Assembly: GCA_945860725.1 (NCBI GenBank)
Contig: CAMAQZ010000010.1
Location: forward strand, 1-58,663
Direction: 5' to 3'
Origin: Klebsiella pneumoniae
GTDB lineage: Bacteria; Pseudomonadota; Gammaproteobacteria; Steroidobacterales; Steroidobacteraceae
Length of the DNA: 58,663 nt
A program made the position numbers and the translations under genes. Under the pieces are notes generated by a model. That model worked only from the letters and a program-made list of their open reading frames with translations. It had not been told where the DNA came from and did no database searches. Of this stretch, positions 9,598 through 19,100 are shown piece after piece (positions within the stretch are counted from its first letter, which is position 1; each line of letters begins with the position of its first letter).

Positions 9598-12500
9598 GTC
9601 CTACCGCCCAGAAAACTGCCGCCAAAAAGACGGCCATAAAGAAGCCGGTCGCAAAGAAGACCGCGGCCCGACCCGTCACGGCGGTCCTGCGTCCCGGCCG
9701 TCTCATCGGTAAGGTCGCGATCGTCACCGGCGCCGCAGGCGGCATCGGCCAGGTGATTGCGCGCCGTTATCTCGAGGAGGGTGCGACGGTCGTGCTCACC
9801 GGTCGCAGCCGCGAAAAACTCGACGTCCTGCGCGTGTCCCTGCTGGCGGCGACGGGTGCGCCCGCTGCGGATGTGATGACGCTGGCGTTCGACGCCGCCG
9901 ATCCGGGGCAGGCGCGTTTCGGCGTCGAGGCGGTGATGCGCGAGTACGGCCGCATCGATATCCTCGTCAACAACGCCGGATCCGCGGGTCCCAAGCAGCC
10001 GATCTTCGAGCAGCCGCTGACGCGCGAGGAACTCGAGGCGCAGCGCGCGGCCGGTTCCACCGACATCGAGACGGTGCGCGATGCCGCCGGCAACCTGCTT
10101 GGTCTCGCCTGGAACATGGTGCGGGCCGTCGCGCCGCACCTCGGTCGCGGCTCGAGCATCATCAATGTCTCGACCATCTTCTCGCGGACCAAGTACTACG
10201 GCCGGTCGGCGTATGTGATGCCCAAGGCTGCGCTCAGCGCGCTCTCCAAGCAGCTTGCGCTGCAGCTCGGCGCCAACGGCATCCGCGTCAACACGGTGTA
10301 TCCGGGCCCCATTGAAGGCCCGCGCATTCGCAATGTGTTCAGCGCTATGGACAAGGTGCGCAACACGTCGCAGGGCACCACCACCAACGACTTCCTCTCG
10401 GTGATGGCGCTGTCGCGGCGCGATGAGACCTCGGGCGAGGACTACACCTTCCCGACCATCGACGATGTCGCCAACTCCATCGTGTTCCTCGGCAGCGACG
10501 AGTCGCGCGCCTTCAGCGCGCAGGGCTTCGAGGTCACCAACGGCATGCAGGTGCCGCATGAGTCGCGTTCCACCTGGGCGTCGCGTCCGGAGCTGCGCAC
10601 CGTCGACGGCACCGGTTCAACGGTGCTGGTCGCCGCGGGCGACCAAGTCGCTGATGCGCTCGCCATCGCGCGTGCGCAGGCGGGCTGCGGCGCGCAGGTC
10701 ATCCTCGGCCTCGGCTCCGAGGAGTCCGTTGAGGCGGCGCGTGCGGGATTGCGCGACAGCGAGGTCGATGCGCGCATCCGGCCAGAACTCTTCGACCGTC
10801 GCCGTCCGGAGACGCTCGTCAACGCGCTGCAGACCATCACCCAAGATCAGCCGCTGCACGGTGCGATCGTGTTGCCCGCCTTCGGCACCTGGCGTTTCCA
10901 TGCGCCGCTCGCCGAGGCCAGCGACGCCGATGTCGACGCCTTCCTCGGCGCCGAGCTCACGGGCGGGCTGGCTGTGGCGCGCGCGCTGTCCCGTCTCTGG
11001 CGCGAGCGCTCGACGCCCGATTCCTGGCTGCGGGTGATCTTCCTGTCGAACGGCTCGGACGGCGCGGGCAACGTCTACGCCGATATCCTGCGCGCCGGGC
11101 TCGAGCAGTTGATTCGCGTCTGGCGCGATGAGAGCGAAGTGCAGTGGCGCGCTGGTGTGCGGCCGGTCGCCACTTGGTCGAATCAGGTCGTGCGCTGGGG
11201 CAACGAAGAGGACCACAGCCTCGCCTTCGCCGCGAACCAGGGCGCACGCCTGCTCTTCACCCAGCGTCGTGTGCCGCAGATCAATCTCTATGTGCCCGCC
11301 ACACTGGTCGATGCGACCGGCTCGACGCGGCCGGATTTCGGCTGGATCGAATCCTTGATGGGCCTGCATCTCGGCAAGTGCGTGTTGGTGACGGGCGGTT
11401 CCGCCGGCATCGGCGGCCAGCTCGCGAGGCTGCTCGCGGTGTCGGGCGCGCGCGTGATGCTGGCCGCACGCCGTGAAGGGCCGCTCAAGACGCTGCGCGA
11501 CGAGATCGTGCGCGAGCTTGAAGAGATCGGCTACAACCGGCCGAAGGATCGCGTGCGCCTGCTCGCCGACATCGATGTCGCCGATGAAGCCGCGCTCGGC
11601 AAGGCGGTCGCCGAGACGCTGCGGGCGTTCGGTCGCATCGACTACCTCATCAACAATGCGGGCGTCTCCGGCGCCGAGCAGATGGCAGTGGACATCCAGC
11701 CTAGCGACTGGCGTAACACCTTGAACGCCAACCTCACCTCCAACTATTCCCTGATCGAGAAGGTCGTGCCGCTCATGAAGCGGCAAGGCTCCGGCTATAT
11801 CCTCAATGTCAGCTCCTATTTCGGCGGCGAGAAGTACATCGCGGTCCCGTATCCGAACCGCTCGGATTACGCGGTCTCCAAAGCAGGTCAACGCGCGCTG
11901 GTCGAGAACCTCGCGCGCTTCGTCGGACCCGAGATTCAGATCAACGCCATCGCGCCGGGTCCGGTCGAGGGCCAACGCCTGAAGGGCAAGGACGGCAAAG
12001 CTGGGCTCTTCGACCGTCGCGCCAAGCTGATCCTCGAGAACAAGCGCTTGAACCTGGTGCACGACGCGGTGCTGCGCACCCTCGCCGAAGGCGGGCGTCT
12101 CGATGACGTACTCGCAGCGCTCGAGCCCAATGACGTCGGGCTGTTGCAAGCGCCGCAGGTGCCGGCGCCGCTGCGTGCGGCGGGCGTGCAGATCCGCGGT
12201 GCGGTACATCATCTGGAGGAGGCCGCGCACTCTTCTTTAAAGCATGTGATGACGCGGGTGATGGCGATGCGCCTGATCGCCCGCTTGCGCAACGGCTGCG
12301 TGCTGCTCGATCCCGAGGCCTGTGCGCGTGCCGAGGCTTGGGTCCTGCGTCTGCCTGAGCCTGCAGAGCCGTTCGTCGATCCCTTGCGCATCGACGAGGA
12401 TGCCGGTCGCATCCGTGACGGTGTGCTCGGTATGTTGCACCTGCATCGCATGCCGACCGAGCTCGATGTCGCGGTCGCCACCGTGTTTTTCATGGCAGAT

Positions 12501-13337
12501 CGCGCGATCTCCGGTGAGACCTTCGAGCCCTCGGGTGGCCTGCAGCAGGAGCGTACCATCACCGAGCGTGAGCTCTTCGGTCGGGCCAAGCCCGAGCGCG
12601 TGCAGCGCATGGAAGGCGAGACGGTCTGGTTGATCGGCGAGCACATGGCCGAGCCGCTCGTCGCCGTGGCGCGGCTGTTCCTTGCGGAGGGCCATGTTGG
12701 CAGCATCGTCACGCTCACCCGCACCGTAGAGGCCGGTGAGAAGATCCGCACCCTGCTCGGCCGCGCGCTGGGCCACGATCGCGTGTCCTATCGGACCGTG
12801 GGGGATGATGGCCTGGAGGCCAGCATGGACGCGGCCTATGCAGAGGGCGGTGCGCCCGCCGCGGTCATCTCGACGCCGCTCGCGCCGATCCCACAGGCCT
12901 TGTTCGGCGTCGCCGGCAAGGATCACCTTGATGCGACCGGATTTGCCGAACTGGTCGAGACCAACCTGACGCACCACTTCCGCGTCGCGCGTAAAGTCTC
13001 GCTGTTCAAGGGTGCGAGGCTGATCCTCGTGTCGCCTGATGTACCGGTGGGCGGCACGCTACCGCAGTTCGCCATGGCGAACTTCGTCAAGACCACGTTG
13101 CACGCCTTCACCGCGACCCTCGGTGTCGAGAACGAACGGCTGCCGACCGGGGTCCCCGTGAACCAGGTCAACCTGACGCGGCGTATGCGCAGCGAGGAAC
13201 CGCGTGATGCGGCCGAGCAGGTCGAAGAGTACCAACGCTTCGCGCATGCGGTGCTGCTGGCTGCGGCGCCGATCGTCGAGGCAACGGAGAGCCGCTACCG
13301 CGCACGGATCTACCGCGGCCTCGCGATCACGGTCTGA
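9594..13337 (+). CDS. mcr: Bifunctional malonyl-CoA reductase (tandem SDR domains)
   Basis: This 1247-residue protein is close to Chloroflexus malonyl-CoA reductase (about 1220 aa). The N half begins with an SDR fold: TGAAGGIG at 45-52 and catalytic YVMPK (Y207, K211). The C half repeats this: TGGSAGIG at 600-607 and YAVSK (Y759, K763). After each active SDR comes a second Rossmann-like stretch without these motifs (about 335-570 and 1005-1240), matching the four-SDR layout of the family. In known enzymes the C half reduces malonyl-CoA to malonate semialdehyde and the N half reduces that to 3-hydroxypropionate, both with NADPH. The product feeds the enzyme encoded just upstream. A lysine/alanine-rich N-terminal tail (about residues 6-26) is unusual. 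Confidence 0.92.
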   Translation: MSPTAQKTAAKKTAIKKPVAKKTAARPVTAVLRPGRLIGKVAIVTGAAGGIGQVIARRYLEEGATVVLTGRSREKLDVLRVSLLAATGAPAADVMTLAFDAADPGQARFGVEAVMREYGRIDILVNNAGSAGPKQPIFEQPLTREELEAQRAAGSTDIETVRDAAGNLLGLAWNMVRAVAPHLGRGSSIINVSTIFSRTKYYGRSAYVMPKAALSALSKQLALQLGANGIRVNTVYPGPIEGPRIRNVFSAMDKVRNTSQGTTTNDFLSVMALSRRDETSGEDYTFPTIDDVANSIVFLGSDESRAFSAQGFEVTNGMQVPHESRSTWASRPELRTVDGTGSTVLVAAGDQVADALAIARAQAGCGAQVILGLGSEESVEAARAGLRDSEVDARIRPELFDRRRPETLVNALQTITQDQPLHGAIVLPAFGTWRFHAPLAEASDADVDAFLGAELTGGLAVARALSRLWRERSTPDSWLRVIFLSNGSDGAGNVYADILRAGLEQLIRVWRDESEVQWRAGVRPVATWSNQVVRWGNEEDHSLAFAANQGARLLFTQRRVPQINLYVPATLVDATGSTRPDFGWIESLMGLHLGKCVLVTGGSAGIGGQLARLLAVSGARVMLAARREGPLKTLRDEIVRELEEIGYNRPKDRVRLLADIDVADEAALGKAVAETLRAFGRIDYLINNAGVSGAEQMAVDIQPSDWRNTLNANLTSNYSLIEKVVPLMKRQGSGYILNVSSYFGGEKYIAVPYPNRSDYAVSKAGQRALVENLARFVGPEIQINAIAPGPVEGQRLKGKDGKAGLFDRRAKLILENKRLNLVHDAVLRTLAEGGRLDDVLAALEPNDVGLLQAPQVPAPLRAAGVQIRGAVHHLEEAAHSSLKHVMTRVMAMRLIARLRNGCVLLDPEACARAEAWVLRLPEPAEPFVDPLRIDEDAGRIRDGVLGMLHLHRMPTELDVAVATVFFMADRAISGETFEPSGGLQQERTITERELFGRAKPERVQRMEGETVWLIGEHMAEPLVAVARLFLAEGHVGSIVTLTRTVEAGEKIRTLLGRALGHDRVSYRTVGDDGLEASMDAAYAEGGAPAAVISTPLAPIPQALFGVAGKDHLDATGFAELVETNLTHHFRVARKVSLFKGARLILVSPDVPVGGTLPQFAMANFVKTTLHAFTATLGVENERLPTGVPVNQVNLTRRMRSEEPRDAAEQVEEYQRFAHAVLLAAAPIVEATESRYRARIYRGLAITV

Positions 13338-13364
13338 CGGGGCGATCAGCGGTATCATCGTCGC

Positions 13365-14015
13365 ATGCGTCTCGAAGTCGTCCCGGTTACGCCGTTCCAG
13401 CAGAACTGCTCAGTGCTGTGGTGTGAGGCCACCCGCCGGGCGGCGGTGGTCGACCCGGGGGGCGAGATCGACCGTCTGCTCGCGGTGGTGGCGAAGCATG
13501 GGCTGACGCTCGAGAAGATCCTCATCACCCACGCCCACCTCGACCACGCGGGCGGTACCGCCGAGCTTGCCCGTCGCAGCGGTGTGCCCATCGAGGGTCC
13601 GCAGCAGGACGACCAGTTCTGGATCGAGCAGATGCCGGCCCAAGCCCGGATGTTTGGCTTTCCGCCGAGCGAGGCGTTCATCCCGGACCGTTGGCTGCAG
13701 CACGGCGATCGGGTGACGGTGGGTGAACTCGAGTTCGAGGTCTTGCACTGTCCGGGTCATACGCCCGGTCATGTGGTGTTCTTCCAGCGCGCGGCGCACT
13801 ACGCGATCGTCGGCGATGTGATCTTTGCGGGTTCCATAGGCCGCACAGATTTTCCGCGTGGCGACCACGCACAATTATTGTCTTCGATCCGCGAGCGGTT
13901 GTTCCCGCTCGGCGATGACATCACGTTCCTGCCAGGCCATGGGTCCGAGTCGACCTTTGGCGAGGAACGCCTTCACAACCCGTTCGTCGCCGATCGGCTG
14001 TTCGCTGGCCGTTGA
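13365..14015 (+). CDS. gloC: GloC-like metallo-beta-lactamase-fold thioester hydrolase
   Basis: A short (216 aa) metallo-beta-lactamase-fold protein. Metal ligands are in THAHLDHAGG (near residue 56), HCPGHTPGH, the aspartate of VGDVIF and the C-terminal LPGHG. The size and motifs fit the YcbL/GloC type II glyoxalases, which hydrolyse S-lactoylglutathione and related thioesters. It starts 27 bases after the malonyl-CoA reductase stop on the same strand and could be the third gene of that operon. This is the second glyoxalase-II-type gene next to the 3-hydroxypropionate pair. Substrate preference cannot be read from sequence. Confidence 0.8.
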   Translation: MRLEVVPVTPFQQNCSVLWCEATRRAAVVDPGGEIDRLLAVVAKHGLTLEKILITHAHLDHAGGTAELARRSGVPIEGPQQDDQFWIEQMPAQARMFGFPPSEAFIPDRWLQHGDRVTVGELEFEVLHCPGHTPGHVVFFQRAAHYAIVGDVIFAGSIGRTDFPRGDHAQLLSSIRERLFPLGDDITFLPGHGSESTFGEERLHNPFVADRLFAGR

Positions 14016-14046
14016 GCTGCGGACCCGTCCGCCTAAGAGTCCCGCC

Positions 14047-15663
14047 ATGCCAGATGCACGATCCTTGACCACCGTGATCGCCGCGCTCTGTCTCGCCGGC
14101 TGTGCCGCATCCTCGTCCGTGGTGCCGATCGAGCGAAGAGTGGTCGATGTCGTCGAACTGTCAGTGTCCGAGGCCGCTGAGCGGCTCGCCGACGGACGGC
14201 TGACGTCGGTCGAGCTGACGCGCGCTTACCTTGCGCGCATCGCTGCGGTGGATGACGACGGGCCGACCCTCGATGCGGTGATCGAACTCGATGCGGCCGC
14301 GCTGGCCGTGGCCGCCGAGCGCGACCGTGAGCGGGCCGTCGGCGAGGTCCGTGGACCGCTGCACGGCATCCCGGTACTCCTGAAGGACAACATCGACGTC
14401 GTCGGCCTCGTCAACTCGGCGGGGTCCTTGGCGCTCGCCGAGCACCGCCCGAAGACCGATGCGTTCCTCGTCACGCGCCTGCGGCAGGCAGGTGCGGTGA
14501 TTCTCGGCAAGACGAACCTCTCGGAGTGGGCCAACTTCCGCTCTGATCACTCGATCTCCGGTTGGAGTTCCCGGGGTGGTCAGACCCGTAATCCGTACGT
14601 GCTGGACCGTAATCCTTGTGGTTCGAGTTCGGGGACGGGATCGGCGATCGCCGCGAGTCTCGCCGCCGTCGGCGTGGGTACGGAGACCGACGGCAGCATC
14701 ATCTGTCCTGCTGCAGTGGCGGGATTGGTCGGGCTGAAGCCCACGGTCGGCGTGGTGAGTCGTCGCGGCATCATCCCGATCTCCGTGTCGCAGGACACGG
14801 CGGGGCCGATGGGTCGCAGCGTGCGCGATGTGGCACTGCTGATGGATGCATTGGCGGGCGTGGACCTCGCTGATCCCGCCGGTGCAGCGGCGCAGGGTCG
14901 CATCGCCGCCGACCATGGTTCGGGGCTGACGGCCGATGCGCTGCGCGGACGCCGGATCGGCGTGCTGCGTCAGGCGATGGGCTTCCATCCCGGTGTCGAT
15001 GCGGCGATGGACCGCTCGATCGAGTTGCTGCGTGCAGCCGGTGCCGAGGTGGTCGACGCCACCGTCGAGGGCTACCGCAGCTGGAGTGCCCATGAGTTCG
15101 AGGTGCTGCTGTACGAGTTCAAGCACGGACTGGACGATTATCTGCGTGAGAGTGGCGCGCCGATCGGCTCGCTCGCCGCGCTCATAGAGTGGAATGCACG
15201 CCATCGGTCGACCGTGATGCCGCTCTTCGGCCAAGATATCTTTGAGAAGGCACAGGCCAAGGGACCACTCACTGAGCCTGCGTATCTGCAGGCCAAGGAA
15301 TCCGCGCGGCGTCTGGCGGGTGAAGCAGGCTTATTAAAGACGCTCGATGGCGCCCGGCTCGACATGCTCATCGCGCCGAGCACCGCGCCCGCTTGGATCA
15401 TCGATCCGGTGCTCGGGGATCATTTCTTGGGCGCAGGCTATGGGATGGCGGCCGTGGCGGGTACACCGAGCCTGACGGTGCCGATGGGCGAAGTGAGCGG
15501 ACTCCCGGTGGGTCTGACCTTTATGGCCCGCGCCTATGCGGAGGCGGACCTGCTCGCGTGGGGCTACGCCTTCGAGCAGGTGTCACGTTCGCGACGGGCT
15601 CCGACCTATCGCTCGACCGTTCCCCTGAAACCGCAGGTCGAAGCCGTCAATCAGGGGCCGTAG
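14047..15663 (+). CDS. Amidase-signature family lipoprotein
   Basis: A 538-residue amidase-signature enzyme. The Ser-cisSer-Lys triad is visible: lysine in [10 protein letters not shown], the glycine/serine-rich loop [12 protein letters not shown] and the nucleophile in TETDGSI. The start at ATG 14047 gives a short hydrophobic signal ending in a lipobox, LAGCAAS, so the mature protein is probably lipid-anchored facing the periplasm. Family members hydrolyse amides or amidated peptides; this is not GatA, which is cytoplasmic and has partners. The last 13 bases overlap the end of ctaB on the other strand. The open frame continues upstream of 14047 into gloC, but without a signal that makes sense. 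Confidence 0.85.
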   Translation: MPDARSLTTVIAALCLAGCAASSSVVPIERRVVDVVELSVSEAAERLADGRLTSVELTRAYLARIAAVDDDGPTLDAVIELDAAALAVAAERDRERAVGEVRGPLHGIPVLLKDNIDVVGLVNSAGSLALAEHRPKTDAFLVTRLRQAGAVILGKTNLSEWANFRSDHSISGWSSRGGQTRNPYVLDRNPCGSSSGTGSAIAASLAAVGVGTETDGSIICPAAVAGLVGLKPTVGVVSRRGIIPISVSQDTAGPMGRSVRDVALLMDALAGVDLADPAGAAAQGRIAADHGSGLTADALRGRRIGVLRQAMGFHPGVDAAMDRSIELLRAAGAEVVDATVEGYRSWSAHEFEVLLYEFKHGLDDYLRESGAPIGSLAALIEWNARHRSTVMPLFGQDIFEKAQAKGPLTEPAYLQAKESARRLAGEAGLLKTLDGARLDMLIAPSTAPAWIIDPVLGDHFLGAGYGMAAVAGTPSLTVPMGEVSGLPVGLTFMARAYAEADLLAWGYAFEQVSRSRRAPTYRSTVPLKPQVEAVNQGP

Positions 15664-16637
15664 ATCTGCGGGCCGGTACCGGGCAGCGGCGGGGTCGGTA
15701 GCTGTGTGGTCGGGATGTAGTGATCGAGCAGCAACGCCGCGAACAGCCACATCAGGTACGTGATCGAATAACGGAACACCTGCATCGGCAGTTCGGTGCG
15801 GTCGGTGAACTTGAGCGCGAGCGCGAAGTAGAGGAAGCGTGCATTCAGGACCAGCGCTGCGGCGAGATAGACGAGCCCGCTCATGTGCGTCACCCAAGGC
15901 ATGAGCGCCACCAGCACCAGCAACACCGTGTAGAGCAGCACTTGTAGACGGGTGTAGGGCACGCCGTGAGTCACCGGCAGCATTGGGATGCCGGCGCGCG
16001 CGTACTCGTCCTTGCGGGCGATGGCGAGCGCCCAAAAATGCGGTGGCGTCCAGATGAAGATGATGAGGAACAACAGCAGTGCGTTCGGTTCGATGGAGTT
16101 GGTGACCGCCGCCCAGCCGAGCACCGGAGGTGCAGCGCCCGCAGCGCCGCCGATCACGATGTTCTGCGAGGTCGCGCGCTTGAGGAACACGGTGTAGACG
16201 ACGGCGTAGCCGATCAGCGAGGCGAAGGTCAGCACCGCGGTGAGCGGATTGACGAGCCACCACAGCACGAGCATCGACACCACGCCGAGCACGCCGGCGA
16301 ACACCAGCGCCTGGTATGCCTTGAGACCGCCGGTCGGTAACGGCCGACCACGGGTACGCGACATCTGTTCGTCGATCTTGCGGTCGAGCACGTGGTTGAT
16401 GGTCGCCGCGCAGCCGGCGGCGAGCGCGATGCCGAGATTGCCCCACACCAATGCTGCGAACGGTGGCCAACCTGGGCTCGCGAGCAGCGTACCGACGATC
16501 GCCGTGAAGACGATGAGCGCGACGACTTTGGGCTTGGTCAGTTCGAGGTAGAGCCGCCAGCGCGCCGACCCGTGGCTGCTGACCGGCTCGGCTGCGACTG
16601 CAGCGGGTCGCGGCAGAGGGTGGTCATCGTTGGCCAT
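15651..16637 (-). CDS. ctaB: Protoheme IX farnesyltransferase (heme O synthase)
   Basis: An integral membrane prenyltransferase of 328 residues. The UbiA-family aspartate-rich motif [21 protein letters not shown] is near residue 88, followed by about eight hydrophobic segments. It adds a farnesyl group to heme B to make heme O, which the neighbouring CtaA oxidises to heme A for the aa3 oxidase encoded in the same operon. It starts 3 bases after the ctaA stop and is the last gene of the cox operon. No sco gene follows, although one often does in related operons. An N-terminal soluble stretch of about 30 residues precedes the first membrane segment. Confidence 0.93.
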   Translation of the reverse strand: MANDDHPLPRPAAVAAEPVSSHGSARWRLYLELTKPKVVALIVFTAIVGTLLASPGWPPFAALVWGNLGIALAAGCAATINHVLDRKIDEQMSRTRGRPLPTGGLKAYQALVFAGVLGVVSMLVLWWLVNPLTAVLTFASLIGYAVVYTVFLKRATSQNIVIGGAAGAAPPVLGWAAVTNSIEPNALLLFLIIFIWTPPHFWALAIARKDEYARAGIPMLPVTHGVPYTRLQVLLYTVLLVLVALMPWVTHMSGLVYLAAALVLNARFLYFALALKFTDRTELPMQVFRYSITYLMWLFAALLLDHYIPTTQLPTPPLPGTGPQIYGP

Positions 16638-16640
16638 CGA

Positions 16641-17711
16641 TCATGCCTCGCGCAGTCGGCGGTTGAGCACCAGCATCGCGAGCAACAGCAGCGCCGCACC
16701 TGCGTTGTGTGCGGTGGCGAGCCACAGCGGGAAAGCCTTGAGGATCATAGAAAAGGCGATCAGCAGTTGCAGCGACAAAGCGCCCACGGCCCAATATCCG
16801 GCGTTGCGCGTGAGCGTTGTCGGTGCGTGGCGGATCGCGAGCCATGCTGCGAACAGCACGGCGAGGGTCGCGATGATCGCGCCCAAGCGGTGCGAGAAGT
16901 GGATCGCGACGCGTGCGGGATGCTCGAGCACGCCACCCGTGTAGTTGATGTCGAGGCCGCGCCAGAGCACGAACGCGTCCTTGAAATCCATACCTTCAGG
17001 CCACCATTGACCTTGGCAGGTCGGCAGGTCCGGGCAGGCGACCGCAGCATAGTTGGTGCTGGTCCAGCCGCCCAGCAAGGTCTGCAGACCGACCACGACG
17101 GTGGCGACTATGGCCGCGGTTCGCGCGCGATCGAGCGCGGCGATGCGCGTCGCTCCCGGAACGGGCTGTACGACGCGGGTGGTTCGGCGCATCGAGAGCC
17201 AGAGCCAGAACAGCAGCGACAGGGTCGTGAGTCCACCGGCCAGATGCAGTACGACCACCAAGGGTTTGACCAGCCACCAGACTGTGAATGCTCCGAGCGT
17301 CCCTTGGAAGACCACGGTGGCGAGCAGCACGACGGCATAGACGACGCTCACGGGCCGTTCGCGGCGATACGCGATGGCGATCGCGGTGATCAACACGATG
17401 CAGAGACCGAGCGCGGTCGCGGCGTAGCGGTGGATCATCTCGCGCCAGGCTTTGCCGGAGTCGTAGTCCCAACCGGGTGAGAAGGACTCGATCTTGCCAT
17501 CGTTCTTTTCGGCGCCCGCCGGCGTGACATGGCCATAGCAGCCCGGCCAGTCGGGACAACCGAGACCGGCATCGGTGAGCCGCACCCAAGCACCGAGGAT
17601 GATGACGGTGAGGCACAGCAGCACGCTGCCGAAGGCGAGGCGACGCAGGGCCACAGCGCCCGCCGGCGGCGCGGAGGCGGAGAGAGCGGTCTGGGGACGG
17701 GGGTCTGTCAT
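16641..17711 (-). CDS. ctaA: Heme A synthase (COX15/CtaA family)
   Basis: A 356-residue protein with about eight membrane segments and conserved histidines in its helices. The first loop carries a cysteine pair (GCPDWPGCYG near residue 58), and a second (ACPDLPTC) lies in the other half, as in bacterial CtaA. It oxidises the heme O methyl group to give heme A. I favour ATG 17711; a TTG at 17720 would add three residues and overlap the upstream stop by 4 bases. It lies between the small assembly gene and ctaB. Confidence 0.92.
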   Translation of the reverse strand: MTDPRPQTALSASAPPAGAVALRRLAFGSVLLCLTVIILGAWVRLTDAGLGCPDWPGCYGHVTPAGAEKNDGKIESFSPGWDYDSGKAWREMIHRYAATALGLCIVLITAIAIAYRRERPVSVVYAVVLLATVVFQGTLGAFTVWWLVKPLVVVLHLAGGLTTLSLLFWLWLSMRRTTRVVQPVPGATRIAALDRARTAAIVATVVVGLQTLLGGWTSTNYAAVACPDLPTCQGQWWPEGMDFKDAFVLWRGLDINYTGGVLEHPARVAIHFSHRLGAIIATLAVLFAAWLAIRHAPTTLTRNAGYWAVGALSLQLLIAFSMILKAFPLWLATAHNAGAALLLLAMLVLNRRLREA

Positions 17712-17716
17712 GATGA

Positions 17717-18343
17717 TCAACTGGTCCGATAAAGTTTCAGTAATTTTTTGAGGTCGGCCTTCAAACCTTTGGGGTTTTGGCGCAGGTCAAAACGCATCAT
17801 GAGGTTGCCGATCGGGTCGATGATGAACACATGAGGCACGCCTGCCTCGCGCGGAAATCCGGCGATCCATGCCTGGTCGGCAGAACGGGTGGCAGGTGGC
17901 GCGAGCACCTTCAAGTCAGGATGTTCGCGCTCGAGGAACGCCCGGTCGCAGCAGCCTGTCTCCGCGACGAAGACGCGCTGCACGCGGTCCATGTCCGCGG
18001 TGAGCAGCAGCCGCGTCTGGCGCAAGGTCCAGAGCGCCTTGCGGCATTGCGGGGTCGCGCAGGCACCGTCGTCGATATAGAGCAGTGTCCATTTACCGGC
18101 AAACAGCGCGGGCGGCGTGGGCGTCCCGTCGAGTTGCAGCAGCGGCGCCTCGGCCAAGGGTCTCGCCGGGAGCACCAGCTCGCCGTGGTTGGTGTAGCCG
18201 GACGGCTGCCAGCCGCCCGAGTAATAGAGCCAGGCGGCGCCGAGCGCCGGCGCCAGGAAGAGCGCAGCCAGACCGAGCAGCGTGGCACGACCCGAGGGTG
18301 GGCGTTCTTTGGGCAGGTTCCCGGAGTCACGGTCGGTCGTCAT
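17717..18343 (-). CDS. Membrane-anchored thioredoxin-fold-like protein of the cox operon
   Basis: This 208-residue protein has one N-terminal membrane helix (LLGLAALFLAPALGAAWLYY), then a periplasmic domain reminiscent of SCO/thioredoxin folds: KWTLLYIDDGACATPQCRKAL and a later AETGCCDR. The usual SCO CxxxC copper site is altered to CATPQC, and the C-terminal part keeps the thioredoxin-like GVPHVFIIDPIGNLMMRF. Genes like this sit between SURF1 and ctaA in many gammaproteobacterial cox operons and are taken as oxidase assembly factors, but the exact role is not established. It overlaps the SURF1 stop by 4 bases (ATGA). Confidence 0.75.
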   Translation of the reverse strand: MTTDRDSGNLPKERPPSGRATLLGLAALFLAPALGAAWLYYSGGWQPSGYTNHGELVLPARPLAEAPLLQLDGTPTPPALFAGKWTLLYIDDGACATPQCRKALWTLRQTRLLLTADMDRVQRVFVAETGCCDRAFLEREHPDLKVLAPPATRSADQAWIAGFPREAGVPHVFIIDPIGNLMMRFDLRQNPKGLKADLKKLLKLYRTS

Positions 18344-19080
18344 GCGTCATCCCTTCTCTTCGTATTCAAGACTACATACAGCACCAGCAGCAGCACACCG
18401 AAACTCCACCACTGCAGGGCGTAGCCAAAGTGCATCTCTGGTCCTCTGCCAAAAGGCCGCCAATCGCGCCGGTAGCCGGTCGGTTCCGCCGCATCCATCA
18501 GCAACACCCGCGGTTCCAACCGCGACCCCGCTGCCGCTTCGAGCTCCGTCGGCGACGGAAAGCTCGTCACGCGCGGCCACGCGCCGGTCAGCGCCGGCGC
18601 GGCGCGGCCGCTCGCGAGCCCTGCCGTCGGCAGTTCGTCGAGCCGACCCCGCACCGTCACCGAGACCGTGGGCAGTCCGCTCGCCACTTCCGGCAACGTG
18701 TCCCGTCGTCCGCTGAACGGTATCCAACCACGGTTGACCAGCACCTCGCGGCCATCCTCGAGCTGCAACGACGTCAGCACTTCGTAGCCGGCGCGCCCGT
18801 CGCGCGTTCGGTTGTCGAGCAGGAACTGCCGGTCGGCCACCCACACGCCGCGTACGCGGACTTGGGTGTAGCGCGGCAGATCGCGGGTGCCTTGCGGACC
18901 GAGATCCGTCACGGCATCCCCGCCCTGAGCGAACTGTGACGCTAACGCATCTTTGCCCACCCCCCGGTCCCATTGCCAACGGCCGAGCGCGATGAAGGCG
19001 AGCAGCGCAGCGGCAGTGAGCAGGGTCATCCACCAGGACGGCGAGAACTCCCGACGACCGATGGCGATACGCAGGGCCAC
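18340..19080 (-). CDS. SURF1-family cytochrome oxidase assembly protein
   Basis: A 246-residue protein with the SURF1 plan: an N-terminal membrane helix followed by the WQWDRG motif (residue 36), a periplasmic beta-rich domain with LVNRGWIPF, and a C-terminal helix with HFGYALQWWSFG. SURF1 proteins help insert heme A into subunit I of cytochrome c oxidase. The start is a GTG at 19080, 20 bases from the divergent start of the small DUF2909 gene. The next gene downstream overlaps it by 4 bases. Confidence 0.9.
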   Translation of the reverse strand: MALRIAIGRREFSPSWWMTLLTAAALLAFIALGRWQWDRGVGKDALASQFAQGGDAVTDLGPQGTRDLPRYTQVRVRGVWVADRQFLLDNRTRDGRAGYEVLTSLQLEDGREVLVNRGWIPFSGRRDTLPEVASGLPTVSVTVRGRLDELPTAGLASGRAAPALTGAWPRVTSFPSPTELEAAAGSRLEPRVLLMDAAEPTGYRRDWRPFGRGPEMHFGYALQWWSFGVLLLVLYVVLNTKRRDDA

Positions 19081-19100
19081 AGGCTTATGATACTCGCAAC

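Noticed and set aside
10617-12230. A 537-codon open frame antisense to malonyl-CoA reductase
   Set aside because: Same codon-bias shadow; no motif, no ribosome site, and the sense strand has two active SDR sites.
9594-13337. Polyketide-synthase-like ketoreductase or fatty acid synthase fragment
   Set aside because: No ACP, KS or AT motifs; the four tandem Rossmann units with two Tyr-x-x-x-Lys sites fit malonyl-CoA reductase.
14047-15663. gatA (glutamyl-tRNA amidotransferase subunit A)
   Set aside because: The protein has a lipobox signal peptide and no gatC or gatB neighbour.
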